Origin: Nipponacmea schrenckii
Taxonomy: Eukaryota > Mollusca > Gastropoda > Lottiidae
Length of the DNA: 64,000 nucleotides
Reading direction: 5' to 3'
Assembly (NCBI GenBank): GCA_030562195.1
Contig: JAUJPP010000005.1
Location: forward strand, 38,489,106-38,553,105
The position numbers and the translations under genes are program-made. Below are positions 11,331 through 23,475 of this stretch, one piece after another; position 1 is the first letter of the stretch; the number at the start of each line of letters is the position of its first letter. The notes beneath the pieces were generated by a model that did no database searches, was not told where the DNA came from, and saw only the letters and a list, made by a program, of their open reading frames with translations.

Positions 11331-12814
11331 TGGGGTGGGAAGGTGTGTGGTTTAGTGTTCAGAGTAAGCATATCCTGCAACACTAACAAATATTGAGCGT
11401 CAAGTATGCTCTTCCTCTAGTCTTGGCCATGGGGGGGAGGGGGGAAAGAGTCATATTCTTCAATCATCAGCATGTCCTTCCTGCAGTCACCATCAGAAGC
11501 TGTAAAAAATGCAGAGTGATGCCACAGCTCATAAAAATTCATTTCCAATGTAGTCATTTACAAGTATAGCATGCGAAGCCCTTTTGTAACTAATCAAAGT
11601 GCAATCTCACACTCAGCCCTACAGTACCTGTGTGATTTGTTGGCCAACAAATCTCGTTCATAGAAACCTAACAAAACGAGCCTAATCACCCTAACACAAA
11701 CAAAGTTAGTCCCTAACAGCCCTACCACGACCCTAACCAAAACTCCACGTGAACCCTACTCACATCCTAACCTTAACAAACCTAACAACCACCAACACAA
11801 TGGAGTGTGAGATTACTGTAGTCACAAAAGGGTGAACATGGTTATACATGCAGATGATAATTACAAATAAATCTTTAATTACCACAACATCATAATATGC
11901 AAAGGATTCTGCTCTGGTGTCTGGTAGCATAGCGTAGATGGTGGCTTGAATCCGGTAGAACCAGCTGAATCCTGAAATTCAGCTCAATGTCATAGTTAAC
12001 AGTATTATTGAAATACATGTATATGAAACAGACACAAACACAAGACGAATCTTGTGAAAACCTATGTCTGATCTAATGAAATGGTCACACCCTGAAACGT
12101 AGTGAATATATATATACACAATATATATTAGATAGTCTAACAATCGGAAAAAAAATATGGATACAGCAGCTGACATCTCTATACTCTTCTTCATCTCCTC
12201 TCTATCTCTTCTCTGGTAAAAAGTCAGCCCCCAACATCTCAAACAGATATAACTAAAAATATCCGGGAGGATATTTTTAAAAATTTTGAACCGGGCTTAG
12301 CCCCCAGACCTGAACCTCTCTCGCCCCCTAACGGGCCCCCTAACAGTCCCTACTTATTAATTAGAATAATGACGGAAATCAAATTATCATATTGCTGGCC
12401 AGCAACCCTTAAAAGAATTATCACGTCCACCCAAACCCAGGACACCTTAGGAAACCTAACACAAACCTAACTCGTAAGAGATACAAGTGTGGGAGGCTGC
12501 AAGGTTTGCTACATCTGAGCTATTAAAGTATGAAGTATACCCATAAAAGACGAGGTGGACTGGACCTCCTCTAGATCACCCCATTTCTTCTGTCGTTTTC
12601 ACCATTAAATCCTTCCACCATAGAACATCAATTTCCAATATTTTTGTACCTAGGAATAGAAGCAAAGGGGGTCAGCACACCGTGTACCCAGTAGGTGAAA
12701 TTTGGGGACAGAATCGAAACCCTAAGATCGAAACGACAAGCAAAAAGGGAAACCTGCAAACAAAATTGTAATTAGTTTTATCTGAAAAAAAATATAAATG
12801 ATTATTTTAAAAAT

Positions 12815-12817
<3 letters not shown>

Positions 12818-12846
<29 letters not shown>
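12818..12846 (+). repeat. G29 homopolymer in tandem copy 2
   Basis: An uninterrupted run of 29 G at the same position within the ~1.5-kb unit as the G16 run of copy 1, indicating length change after duplication or sequencing uncertainty. Confidence 0.85.
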
Positions 12847-14440
12847 AAGGGGTGTGGTTTAGTGTTCAGAGTAAGCATATCCTGCAACACTAACAAATAT
12901 TGAGCGTCAAGTATGCTCTTCCTCTAGTCTTGGCCATGGAGGGAGGGGGGAAAGAGTCATATTCTTCAATCATCAGCATGTCCTTCCTGCAGTCACCATC
13001 AGAAGCTGTAGAAATGCAGAGTGATGCCACAGCTCATAACAATTCATTTCCAATGTAGTCATTTAAAAAGTATAGCATGCGAAGCCCTTTTGTAACTAAT
13101 CAAAGTGCAATCTCACACTCAGCCCTACAGTACCTGTGTGATTTTTTGGGCCCAAACAAATCTCGTTCATAGAAACCTAACAAAACGAGCCTAATCACCC
13201 TAACACAAACAAAGTTAGCCCCTAACAGCCCTACCACGAACTAACCAAAACTCCACGTGAACCCTACACACACCCTTAACCTTAACAAACCTAACAACCA
13301 CCAACACATTGGAGTGTGAGATTGCTGTAGTCACAAAAGGGTGAACATGGTTATACATGCAGATGCTAATTACATCTCCGTATAAATGGGGTCCTATGCA
13401 TAGAACAGCCATTGCCATACCACCTAATAGAAAAATAAAGATATCATTAGTAGTGAAACATAGGCAAAAATACATCACAAGTCATGGCAGCTCCGTGCCG
13501 CATCCATTGACTTCAGCACATGCGTGTGCTGAGAGTCAATAATAAATATACACACATTCAGGCACACACTATCACAAAACATTCAAAACAATTTCCTAAC
13601 CCCATCCTTACACAAATTCGAGTGATAGTCTCCAGTGTACGTCCGTCCTTCATCATCTCAATATTCGGAGCCTCACGGTCCCACACGCGTGCCTCTAACG
13701 CCCCTAACGTTAACACTTAATGGCCCAAGATAGCCTAACACGGAATCTATGGAAATATTTGCCGGCCAGCAACCTTAAAGATATTATTAAACCTACATGA
13801 AACTTAAACGAACCTAACACAAACCTATCTTGACGAGAGAGACACGAATGTGGGTGCGAGCATATGGGATTGAGATGATGCCCTACCTAACGATTATTAG
13901 CGAAACCATGTCTAATAATCAGACCCTAACACCTACTCGAGCCTAACAGCACACCTAACACAAGCCCGGAAACCCATATCCCCGGCATGCATTAGTCCAG
14001 TTCCACGACCCTTCTCTAAACCATCAACAAACCCGTGCTGGATACAAGGCAGTGAATCGTACGTCCACATCCATATCAGGTAAAACAAGGGTACCAGCTA
14101 AAACACGTCACCGGTCGATACCTAAGATGCGAACAATGGGGGCAAGCACCTCATACCAGCACACACTCATCCAACGTCCACCGTCGCTTCCCCTTTCCAA
14201 TACATACCGGAAATATTCCTACACGAATCCAACCAACCTACTCGACACCTACCTTATTATAAGACTATCGTCGCCTTTGGTGACCATTTCATTTCCAATA
14301 TTGCAAACATTATGTTTGCCATAAACTTTTGGCTACCTCCAGTCTTATAGACTGTTTATTTCCATACCTAGAATTAGAAGCGAAAGGGGGGTTAGCACAC
14401 CATGTACCCAGTAGGAGTAAAGTGGAAACATGGAAACCCT

Positions 14441-16559
14441 AACTTTGAAACACCGGAAATATTCATACATCAACCTACCTTATTATAAGACTTTCCCCAC
14501 TTCTAATTGATTTAAATAACCAATGCCACTCGGTCCCACCAGGTTAGACCAAAAGTCTGAAATATGGAAAGAAGACACTGTAAGTATAATCGACTAAGAG
14601 TCAAGATTGTAATAGTTGTACACTGTGAATATGGGTGAACGAACGTTTACATACATACAAAAAGCAATGAAGAATTACCAAGAGATCGCTAGCAAGGGGT
14701 AGGGCAATCCCCCAGAAAAAAGTCTCAAAATATATAATCAATAATATCAAAACGGCAAATAAATACTATCCTTTAAGAATATGTAACATGGCCCGCGAAC
14801 AATTAAGTTTGGCTACGTGCCTTCCGATCGAACGTCGATTTCCAAAGATCAGTTTGTTGAAAATACCTTAGTCAATTGTGCCTATTTCAATGAATAAAAA
14901 TAAATATTAAGTAAAAACTACATACCTTATAATTATAAAAGGCTCTCCCGGTGAAGTCCTTTATCCTACGACTTCGTCTAACAGTATGAATCCTTGGTTG
15001 CAAACACAGGTATTTTATTTTAACCCCTGATTTCAGCTCACATCCTAGTTACCATTTCAAACAAAAGGAACAGGGTTTGTTCAAGGTTTGATCGATTTGC
15101 CGTAGCGTTCTTTCATAATATAGCCTTAATAGAAGAAATATATATAGACAAATTAAACCTACCGTATCAGGAGACTCTCTGACTGACGAGAAATCATCCC
15201 TAATCAAGACCTCGAAACAAAAGTTTTAGTTTGCGAGTTTAAACCTCTATTGTACTATACTGAGCACTATTCATCCCTTAACCACGACATGTTGCTTTAT
15301 GGCGTTTTATACTGTTTTAAAAAAAAGGTGGGGTGGGGCTATTAATGTTTGATAAATATTACCCCTTTCTGTCCAGAGATATTGCTGGTACATAGTCGAC
15401 TCTTATAAGAACAACCAAAGCAACAATAAAGCGAAAATGAACCCAATTCGTTCTTATTAATAAGAGATAAATTAAATAAGACCCAAACGCCTTCAAATGT
15501 CTATAATCACACTTACAAGGACAGTTCCTGCACCAAGAATCCACAGTACGGTGGTCTAAATAGAGCCTTTAGCTCAATACGATACGACAATGTAAATTAA
15601 AATAGATTGATAGTAGATACGAGGGGAATGAATGAATGAAGATGGCAGTTAATAACTGATAGAAAGATAGTAAGTAAAGCTAAGAATGAATGACAATATT
15701 TAAAAAAAAAGAGAGATGGAAAGTCTGAAGAGAATCCCGAATGAATAAAAACTTGGGCGTTAAATCGAACCAATGAATGGATGGAAGAAGACCTTAACGA
15801 AAGAATACAAGAATGAATAAATAATAGAACAAAATCTCGTATCTCGTATTCACCGATCTCAATCTTCTATTATACCATGCCATTATCGCCAACTAACCTG
15901 GCTATTAAAGGATAACCATAATGTCTTCTTTAACGACGTCAACGTCGCGATTTATGTCGCCATTAGCATAAGAAATATAGTTAACTTTGCATTGTAATCC
16001 CAATAAACTTTCCTGATCCCAATCTAGCTGAAATCAGTCAAAATATATCACATAAGACGATAAGACTCAGTCTGACTGGATACAGTCAACGACAGAAGCA
16101 GTGCAGTTTGGGGTTCTAAAGCTTTGGACGAACTTCGATCGTCATTGAATCCGAAAAGTTCACTCTATATCTATGACTTATCAAAATCTATTTTGTCGTG
16201 GTTCCGGAAACTGATAAAAAAGCTAGGAAGTCAAATGATTCTCTCATTTCTGCGATTCATAGAACTTAATGGAGGTTATCATTTACGAGATACCGCATAT
16301 TTTAGGCAGAACTTCTAAGTTCAAGACCAAGATCCTATTCCCAACTAAGTCTAATACCGCGTGTGAATCATTAATAATGGCATTTTACGACTCATTCAGT
16401 TTTAAAAAATGGAAGTCATTATCTCATATAATATGACTGATAACATCGAAATGTTGATAAAAAATTTAAACTAGAATTGCTTACAATTATGAACGTATTT
16501 CGAGAGCCTTAAAATATTATGTAGGCTAAATTTGCAATTACCTACATCTAGACAATATA
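14441..16559. other. No gene identified
   Basis: AT-rich intergenic sequence with short GAATGAATGAATG-type simple repeats near 15627-15800. Open frames at 15359-15544 (minus) and 16124-16318 (plus) are short and lack recognisable domains. Confidence 0.4.
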
Positions 16560-18046
16560 TTGAATATCATTTGACCTAGTTTTCAAAGTCATGAAATAAT
16601 TAGGTCACACCTTCCGTAACGGTTAAATATGGCGAAAATATGAAAATTATCAATTTTTGCTGTACTTAAGTATGAATTTTTTAAGTAAGCCAAATTAAAA
16701 AATACCTACTCGTAGACAATATATTGAATATTATTTGACTTAATTTTCAAGGTCATAGATTAAGTGGGTCACACCTTCCGTAGCCGTTAAAGTGACCTTA
16801 TTTTGAAAAAATCGAAATTTGAATAATTCGAAAAAAAATACGAAATTTAAAATTCGGCTTCCTAGAAAGGGAGATAATGATCCAATGTATCTATGTGCCA
16901 AATTTCATCGAAATCGGTCTATCAATAGTGTCTGAATTTCGGCTTTAAGAATTGTAACGAAAATTCAAAATGGCGGCCAATATGGCAGCTGGACTAAATT
17001 ATTTAGGTCAAATCGATTACTATTGACAAGTTATTTATAAAACAGTTTTCACTTTTCATCTAGCTATTATAGACCGTCATTTTGGGCTAAACCGGAAGTC
17101 AAATTTGTTTTTCAAAATTTTTCAAAAGTCATAATCATATCGCCTATCAACTGGTAAAGTTTCAAAATGTTAACATTTATATTAAACGAAAAATCACGGT
17201 CTGAAATTTTTGCCGATGACCCTTGAATATTGAATTGCAAATCGTGGGTAAAAGATTTAACCGAATTGCATATAACCTATAGTTGTTAGTTGACAAATAC
17301 ATTGAAGTTTTCAAATCTGAAAATTCGGTCGAAATAGAACTGAAAATAAACTTGCTAAAGCCAAAAAAACTCAACTTTCGGTTCTCACTTCCGATAAGAG
17401 ATAGAACTTCCGGTTTTGTTTTATTTGATAATAGAAATCATTCTTAGATCAACTGTTGATTTAGAATTTCTGTACATTTTACCAGTTTGTCTGTAAACTC
17501 ATCCGAGAATTTCAAAAAAAAAAAAAAAATAGATCACCAGGCTTCGCGAGGTTCTGACGCAGTGCGTAGCAGTTTTGATATACGCTTTAAAACTACCCAA
17601 CAAAGTATCAGTGGAACACTAACATTATTTTACAGAGTATAATTATTTTTTATTCAAAGCATTATTGGTTCGCTGAAACTCGTGTCATGTAGATCGCCCA
17701 AACGCATAATTCAACAAACGGTTTTTAACGATGAAATTCGCAATTTTCAAATGGTGATTAAACGGAAAGTATACATCGTACATCAAAATATAATATATCA
17801 ATGGATAGATCTTTTCGAGAGCTATCACATTTGTGCAGCTCACAAGGTCACCAAAGGTCAAGGTTACAATATACGACCATTTGAATTTTTTATATATTAC
17901 TATCAGGTAAATATCAAAATCAAAATCAAAATTCAAAAATCGGTTTCCAAATATAATTCAACAATCGATATTCCATTCTATATGCATCAAAATTACACGA
18001 ATCGAACATCTCCAGTATGGAGGTATATTAGGGCCAATATCCAATG
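16560..18046. repeat. Dispersed repeat family, copies B and C
   Basis: At 16560-17540 there is sequence rich in ACCGGAAGT, CAAAATGGCGG and TCACACCTTCCGTA words, including an internal near-duplicate (GACAATATATTGAATAT at 16551 and 16717). At 17640-17990 the sequence aligns with 21720-22030: the GCTGAAACTC start, GATTAAACGG/GATAAAACC, CAATATACGACC, and the AAATCAAAATCAAAATTC run leading into AAAAATCGGTTTCCA. The overlapping open frames on both strands are by-products. The right edge abuts the left inverted repeat of the Mutator-like element. Confidence 0.7.
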
Positions 18047-18393
18047 ATATAAACATATCACTAAGACAACATTTACACTACAAAAGTTAAATTACATTGT
18101 GCATTATACCATAAATTCATCCAACAAAATACCGCTAATGATTTAACCAAGTTAAATTAAATTTATGTCAGAAGATATGTCTTATTTTTCTTATAACATT
18201 TTACATTATTAACAATCTATCACGCAAAAACATTTCACAATATCTTTCATTTTTATTATATAAAACTAAATGAATATTACACTTTGTATATTACATTAAG
18301 CAAAAATTTCGTTTCGTAAAATGAGAGATGTTTTCTGTTTCGTGTTTTTTCTTTTCTGTTTTTTCTACCGTGCATTATATTTTTTATGCAAAT
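18047..18393 (+). repeat. Left terminal inverted repeat
   Basis: 347 bp running from ATATAAACATATCACTAAG to TTTTTTATGCAAAT and matching the inverse of 20159-20504. It includes a pyrimidine-rich stretch before CTACCGTGCATTAT. Confidence 0.9.
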
Positions 18394-18884
18394 CATTGCC
18401 CTCATTAATATTCATGAGATAAACAGTTACGCTTGCGCGACTGGCAACATCCGAGTTAGTTTGTTTATATTGGTGGTATAATTTGTTTTGGTGTGATATG
18501 ATTTTCAGAAGAATTCGTAGAATAGCAAATAATTTGGAAGCAGGGCATCCTTTGGAAAATATTCAACATCAGCCTGAATGCGTGAATAGTCAAGCAACAT
18601 TAGATTTAGAGCTAAACAATTAAATGAATTTTAACCTTGAAAATTGTGTCTTTAATCTGTCAAAATTTTGGGTTTACTCCCATTACTCATAATTCCCATT
18701 TCTCATAATTAATTATTTATGGTTTAGTGCATCTTTAATCCCTAGCTGTACCCCTATAGAGACAAGGACATAACCCATGTATTCTTTAATCTCAATCTCA
18801 ATAATAACAACAACAACAAAAAATTATTAAAAAAAAATAATATTAAAGCAAATATTTATGCACATATTTAAGCACTTTGATTAA

Positions 18885-19270
18885 ATCAATTCAATATCAT
18901 CAAATGACCGATTGAATCCAAATATTTCAAAAGTCTTCTCTTGACTGACCAACTGGTTCTTTAATCGTTCCAACCTATTGTCAATTTCCGTATAAACTCG
19001 TCATTTACTTCTAACGGCACCACCAAAGTGTGTTTAACTTGGCCCTTTCGGCCATTTCAACTTTCTTTATTGTGGACATGAAGTTGAAAATAGTTGGATG
19101 ATTATGGGTAACATTTTGTTTAAGCGACTGTGAAATCCCTCTAAATTGTTGTTGGTGCAGGGCCCGACTGTGTTGTAATGGTTCCAAAGATGAATGGGAA
19201 ATCTGGCATCATCATCAACCCAGGTAGTTGTGATAAAGTCATGGAAGGAAACTTTCTTCTCTACATCCAC
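18885..19270 (-). pseudogene. MULE-type transposase C-terminal fragment 1
   Basis: The open part (19067-19270) reads ...FPIHLWNHYNTVGPCTNNNLEGFHSRLNKML..., the W-N-x(n)-T-N-N-x-L-E-G-(W/F)-H-x-x-L-N signature seen near the end of MULE and FLYWCH-associated transposases. Downstream on the same strand, in shifted frames, are further plausible pieces (HPNIFNFMSTIKKVEMAER and ERLKNQLVSQEKTFEIFGF), ending near 18890. Frameshifts make it non-functional, and the catalytic core is not present in this window. Confidence 0.75.
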
Positions 19271-19689
19271 GTTTTCTTGGACTGTATCAATTGATAATAA
19301 TGGCAGACCGACAGCGCTCCTATAACTGATATCATCTAATGAAGTTATGGTTCATTCCCGGGAAGTCACCGCTTGGGTCAAAACTACTCATGTAGATACA
19401 AAAAACGGTGCCTTCCCGGGAATTTTGTCAAAAAATGGATTTTGAGAACATAGTACATTTAAGCCGATCTCATCGGGTTATAGCCAATTAAACAAAATTT
19501 TTATAATAATTCAATTATTCATTTTATTTATTACATTTATTTCAGTTTCAGTAAAAACGAAACAGTCCGCAAACTCGTGAATAGTAACTGCATTTTCATG
19601 TATCGCTGTCTGCTTTGAATTAGTCTAGATTCCAGAGTCTTGTACTTTTTTTTTGTGAGGTTGTTGATGGCCGGCAGCATATTGAACCA

Positions 19690-19810
19690 CCTGTATCTCA
19701 ATTATAGCCTGTTCTGCTAATCAGTTTCTTTACACGACTATGCCAACCTTTTAAATTGTTATTAGTCCTAGGCGAATCTGAGCCCTAATGGTTCCATTCA
19801 TGCAATTCAT
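19690..19810 (-). pseudogene. MULE-type transposase fragment 2
   Basis: A minus-strand translation with one stop gives HEWNH-stop-GSDSPRTNNNLKGWHSRVKKL, homologous to fragment 1 but clearly different in sequence (LKGWH versus LEGFH). Two such fragments in one element indicate either an old internal duplication or a composite of two related transposons. Confidence 0.65.
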
Positions 19811-20158
19811 GAATATATCAAACAAACCCTAAAGAAACTGTAGAAAGCTGAGTAACTTAAATTATTAATTGTGCTAGTCGTTAATCCAGCTACTGGCTTG
19901 CTTGGACTGTTCCATTTATACTATTTATTTATAATAGGTATTTATTATTTTCAGAACTTAATTTATGAGTACTGGGATTATGAATAATGGGAATTATGAG
20001 TAATTGCAACACACCAAATTTTGACAATTACCAAGCCTGATCACGGACTATAGGCTCAGACCCTAGTTCAGACTAGTTACCGGAAGAGTTATCTCCCCAT
20101 GAGGCGAATTAATTTCTTTACATTCTGTTGAATATTTAAGAGTGTCATGACCTATAAA

Positions 20159-20504
20159 ATTTGCATAAAAAAGATAATGCACGGTAGAAAAACAGAAAAG
20201 AAAAAAAACGAAACAGAAAACATCTCTCATTTTACGAAACGAAATTTTTGCTTAATGTAATATACAAAGTGTAATATTCATTTATTTGTTTGTAATAAAA
20301 ATGAAAGATATTGTGAAATGTTTTTGCGTGATAGATTGTTAATAATGTAAAATGTTATAAGAAAAATAAGACATATCTTCTGACATAAGTTTAATTTAAC
20401 TTGGTTAAATCATTAGCGGTATTTTGTTGGATGAATTTATGGTATAATGCACAATGTAATTTAACCTTTGTAGTGTAAATGTTGTCTTACTGATATGTTT
20501 ATAT
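20159..20504 (-). repeat. Right terminal inverted repeat
   Basis: The inverse copy of 18047-18393, from ATTTGCATAAAAAAG to TGATATGTTTATAT. Differences are mainly single bases and a short indel around 20285. Confidence 0.9.
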
Positions 20505-21714
20505 TATCGGTCCGTAAAGATAATCTATTTATAGAACAAAATGGGATAATCCTTTATGTAGACGTACAAATAACGTCGTCAGTTGACATTTTTGAGTACT
20601 ACGTCATCAGCTAAATAAACCTTTTCTACGTTCGTCCAATGACATTGCGTTTGTCGATCAGATTTGCATTTGGGGAATCCAGAGGTCACGTGATTTCCCA
20701 TAAATCTTTACGTCACATGTAAACAGAAATTTACATTCGTAAATTTTATGATTGGTGGGTAGGGGTGTTTTAACATGTGCTAAACCATTGTTTAAGCACT
20801 CCAATTGTGTGGTTATCGGTTCATATCGATGCCTAAAAGGTGCTTAAAGATTTCTACAGCATGAAAGACAATCTTTTTACAACATGATCGTTAATTACGT
20901 AAGGTTTACATGTGTTTGCAAAATGTTGAAAAAAACTGCCATTTTTCCAAAAGCATATCTCGCTTACAATTTATCCCATTTTTACAAACTTTGGCTTCAG
21001 CTAAAGCTTACGATGTCCTCTATAACTTTACCTTGGTTTTTTTATAAAATGAATAGTTTTTTTAAAAATTCGATTTGCGTTGTGCAAAATTTTAACCTTC
21101 TATATTAAATAGTCTAGTAGATATGCTAATTTCGACATTTCGAAAACAAAGCAGTGCGTTCGATGAACGCACTGCAACTAGAGCCTAACGACTAACGGCA
21201 CTGAAGCAGTGCAATAATGTATTTGCATCGTTTCTATAAGACGTTGAGAAAGGTGTTTTACAAAACGTCGAAAAAAAACCAATTCGTGGTCTAAGGGACA
21301 TAACACCTTATTTGAGATTATAAATTGATTTCGGATTTCATTAACTTTCCAGATCGTTAATACTCTTAATCTGTTTATGTATTACTTAACTATCTTAATT
21401 TAGGTAGTAGGAACAGTAGATCCTGCAATTTGTGGCAAGTTGCCAAGATATAACATAGAGACATCAAATTAACAGCGCGGCTTTACATCTTTAAGAGTGT
21501 ATTTAATAGAGTTGCGTCCCTTAGACCACTATTTCACTCAACTGTACATTATTGTTGCTTTAGAGATATAATTTAAAATTCTAACGGTTTAATTCCCTCC
21601 CAAATATTCCATATCATACATCGCCCACAACGAGAAATAAACAATAATCACTTTAATTTAAGATATATAATAACTTAGAATCATTTTAACTGGATGTAGA
21701 ACGATTAAACTAAA
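20505..21714. other. No gene identified; contains a perfect hairpin
   Basis: The open frame at 20884-21108 (plus) begins with ATG but is AT-rich and without recognisable motifs. The only striking structure is the hairpin at 21151-21175. Confidence 0.4.
21151..21175. repeat. Perfect 11-bp stem hairpin
   Basis: GCAGTGCGTTC, three-base loop GAT, GAACGCACTGC. Part of the stem recurs nearby as GCAGTGC at 21206. Function unknown. Confidence 0.85.
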
Positions 21715-22587
21715 AAATAAATTTGGATCGCTGAAACTCATATCTTGTAGATTGCTCAAATGCAACATTCATTGAACAGACCGTTTTATTGGAAAAATTT
21801 GCAATTTTTGAATGCCGATAAAACCTTAAGTATAAATCTTACAATAAAGTTTAATATATCATTGGATAAATCTTCTTGAGACCAATCACATTTGTACAGG
21901 TCAATAGATCGCCAAATGCCAACGTCACAATATACGACCCTTCAAAGTTTTTAAAAAATTTTAATCGTACAAAAAATCAAAATCAAAATCAAAATTCAAA
22001 AATCGGTTTCCATATATATTTCGGCGATCGGTTATAGATTCTATATACATCAAAATAACACAAATCAAATTATCCCCTGAGACTCTATTTCGATTTAAAG
22101 AAAAACACGCACAGTTAGTATAGAAGAAATTACAAAATTTTGAAATTTTTAAACGCGCAATTTTGATAAAAAATACCAAGTGTGATATTTTAATGGAAAG
22201 AAGAGATTTAGCGTAAAAGGAATATGTAAGAAATTCTGTCCTATGTAAATTAGGTCACGTGATAGAGCTCTTTAAAGTTAAAATTTGTGATTTTCAATTG
22301 GCTGCAAAACCGGAAGTGAACATCGGACAACAAAAGTGAAGATACCATTTGGCAGATTTAATCAAGGGCAATAACTTTTGTTCAGGTCACAAGGTCACCA
22401 AAGGTCAATATGGCGAAATATGACCTTTAAAAGTTTTGACTATTACTGAAAAATTTCAACCCGAAATAAAGGAAAATTCAAAAATCCCTCCGCATACTTT
22501 TTTGCGCAATCGATTGATGTTTGCAGAAACCCGAAAATTATGCAAATTTAATTTAAACCTGAGACTGAATTTTTAGTTTTACAAAAC
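21715..22587. repeat. Dispersed repeat family, copy D
   Basis: The left half (21720-22030) matches 17640-17990. The right half (22400-22585) matches 5712-5900, so this copy links segments that are separate elsewhere and helps define the element. It includes AAAACCGGAAGTGAACATC and the AAGGTCACCAAAGGTCAATA word. Confidence 0.75.
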
Positions 22588-22981
22588 AGTATCGGGTCCT
22601 TAAGTAAGCTTACATATCGTCTATATTAGCCATATAGTCTATACTTCAGTATCTTACCGCTACCGGAAATGATGATCCAAACAATTTGATTTTTTTATAA
22701 TGTGACCACAGACCCTGACGATGACTCACATGGCTCGAGAGCCACCTCACTGACCCACACTGTCCAGTAGCGGGACTTAAATGAGCTAACATATCACCCA
22801 TATGCGCCATATAGCCCCTATTTCAGTATACTACCGCTACCGGAAATAATGATCAAAAAATTAATTTTTTTTAATGATGTGACCCGCACAGACACTGAAG
22901 ATGAATCACAAGACTCGAGAGTCACCTCACTGACCCAAACTGTCCAGTACAGGGCCTTTAAGTAAGTCTACATATCGTCTA
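22588..22981. repeat. ~180-bp tandem repeat, two copies and a partial third
   Basis: Repeated landmarks: TACCGCTACCGGAAAT at about 22657 and 22837; CACCTCACTGACCCA at about 22743 and 22922; CTGTCCAGTA at about 22760 and 22940. Between them, GGCTCGAGAGCC and GACTCGAGAGTC form a compensated palindrome in each copy. Confidence 0.85.
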
Positions 22982-23019
22982 TTAAAGGGACTACACCTTT
23001 CGTCAAAAACCAATAAAGA

Positions 23020-23075
23020 ATAAGATGTGAAGTTTGTTCGTTATTAACGAATAACGGATAACAAACTAACTTCAC
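23020..23075. repeat. Imperfect palindrome shared with copy A
   Basis: GAAGTTTGTTCGTTATT, then AACG, then AATAACGGATAACAAACTAACTTC. The same palindrome design stands at 5611-5658 at the other end of copy A, so it may mark an end of the dispersed element. Confidence 0.7.
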
Positions 23076-23475
23076 ACTGCCTATCATTCGTGCTCCTGTA
23101 GGCGTGAACCAGTAAAAGTACAAGAAGAATATAATCATATATCATGCGAGTATCCTCATTATTTAGGGTATATTCATGGCACACAATCCTTCATTATTGT
23201 CGCGTTTTATTTGTGGGTGTAACAAGCATTATATTCAATAGGTTTGTCAATTTTTCTTTTGTTTTGTACTCGACGAATTGTTTCAATTTTATAGCACTGC
23301 GTTTATTTTTCTCTCTCTCGCTCCGTAATAACCTACCCGGATTTAGATGTTAATATCAATAGGACAGAACGTTTCGCTTGTTGCTTTCTTGAACGCCGGA
23401 CAGGACTTCTAGGTTTGCTACTTGGACCTCTGTTTAATCTTCAAGCTGGACTGTGAACAGAGAAAATTCTCCCTA

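Larger units (their letters stand above)
9890..14440. repeat. ~1.5-kb tandem repeat with CCTAAC-rich segment, two full and one diverged copy
   Basis: The block containing AGCATGCGAAGCCCTTTTGT starts near 10062, 11566 and 13074, a period of ~1.5 kb. Copies 1 and 2 are nearly identical over their whole length. Copy 3 is close until about 13370 and then diverges strongly, though its end (14370-14440, with GTTAGCACACCATGTACCCA) is still recognisable. Each copy holds a stretch of degenerate CCTAAC/CCCTAA words and the paired segments GTGCAATCTCACACTC and GGAGTGTGAGATTACTG. The open frames at 10094, 11979, 13215 and 13520 are repeat by-products with no protein motifs. Confidence 0.92.
18047..20504 (-). 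mobile_element. Mutator-like DNA transposon with ~346-bp terminal inverted repeats, defective
   Basis: Left arm 18047-18393 and right arm 20159-20504 are inverted copies with few differences; the outer ends read ATATAAACATATCA. A second, inner inverted pair (about 18657-18712 and 19958-20030, sharing ACTCATAATTCCCAT) extends the symmetry. The interior holds two minus-strand fragments of a MULE-type transposase (19067-19270 and about 19690-19810). Long inverted repeats plus this domain fit the Mutator superfamily. I could not find the usual 8-11 bp target-site duplication at the ends. Coding capacity is destroyed, so movement would need enzyme from another copy. Confidence 0.88.

Noticed and set aside
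10094..14324. Open frames in the 1.5-kb tandem repeat
   Set aside because: Low-complexity T, N and P-rich translations of CCTAAC words; not preserved between copies.
9890..14440. True telomere array
   Set aside because: The CCTAAC words are irregularly spaced and embedded in a 1.5-kb unit; no run of perfect telomere repeats is present.
15359..15544. Minus-strand frame beginning DSWCRNCPCK with a GTAAGT-like donor
   Set aside because: Only a few cysteines and one donor-like site; no acceptor or neighbouring exon to support it.
17682..18047. 121-codon plus-strand frame and 83-codon minus-strand frame
   Set aside because: Both lie in a dispersed repeat that recurs, with frames broken, at 21.7 kb.
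18047..20504. Target-site duplication for the Mutator-like element
   Set aside because: Bases outside the two ends (ATATCCAATG on the left, TATCGGTCCG on the right) do not match.
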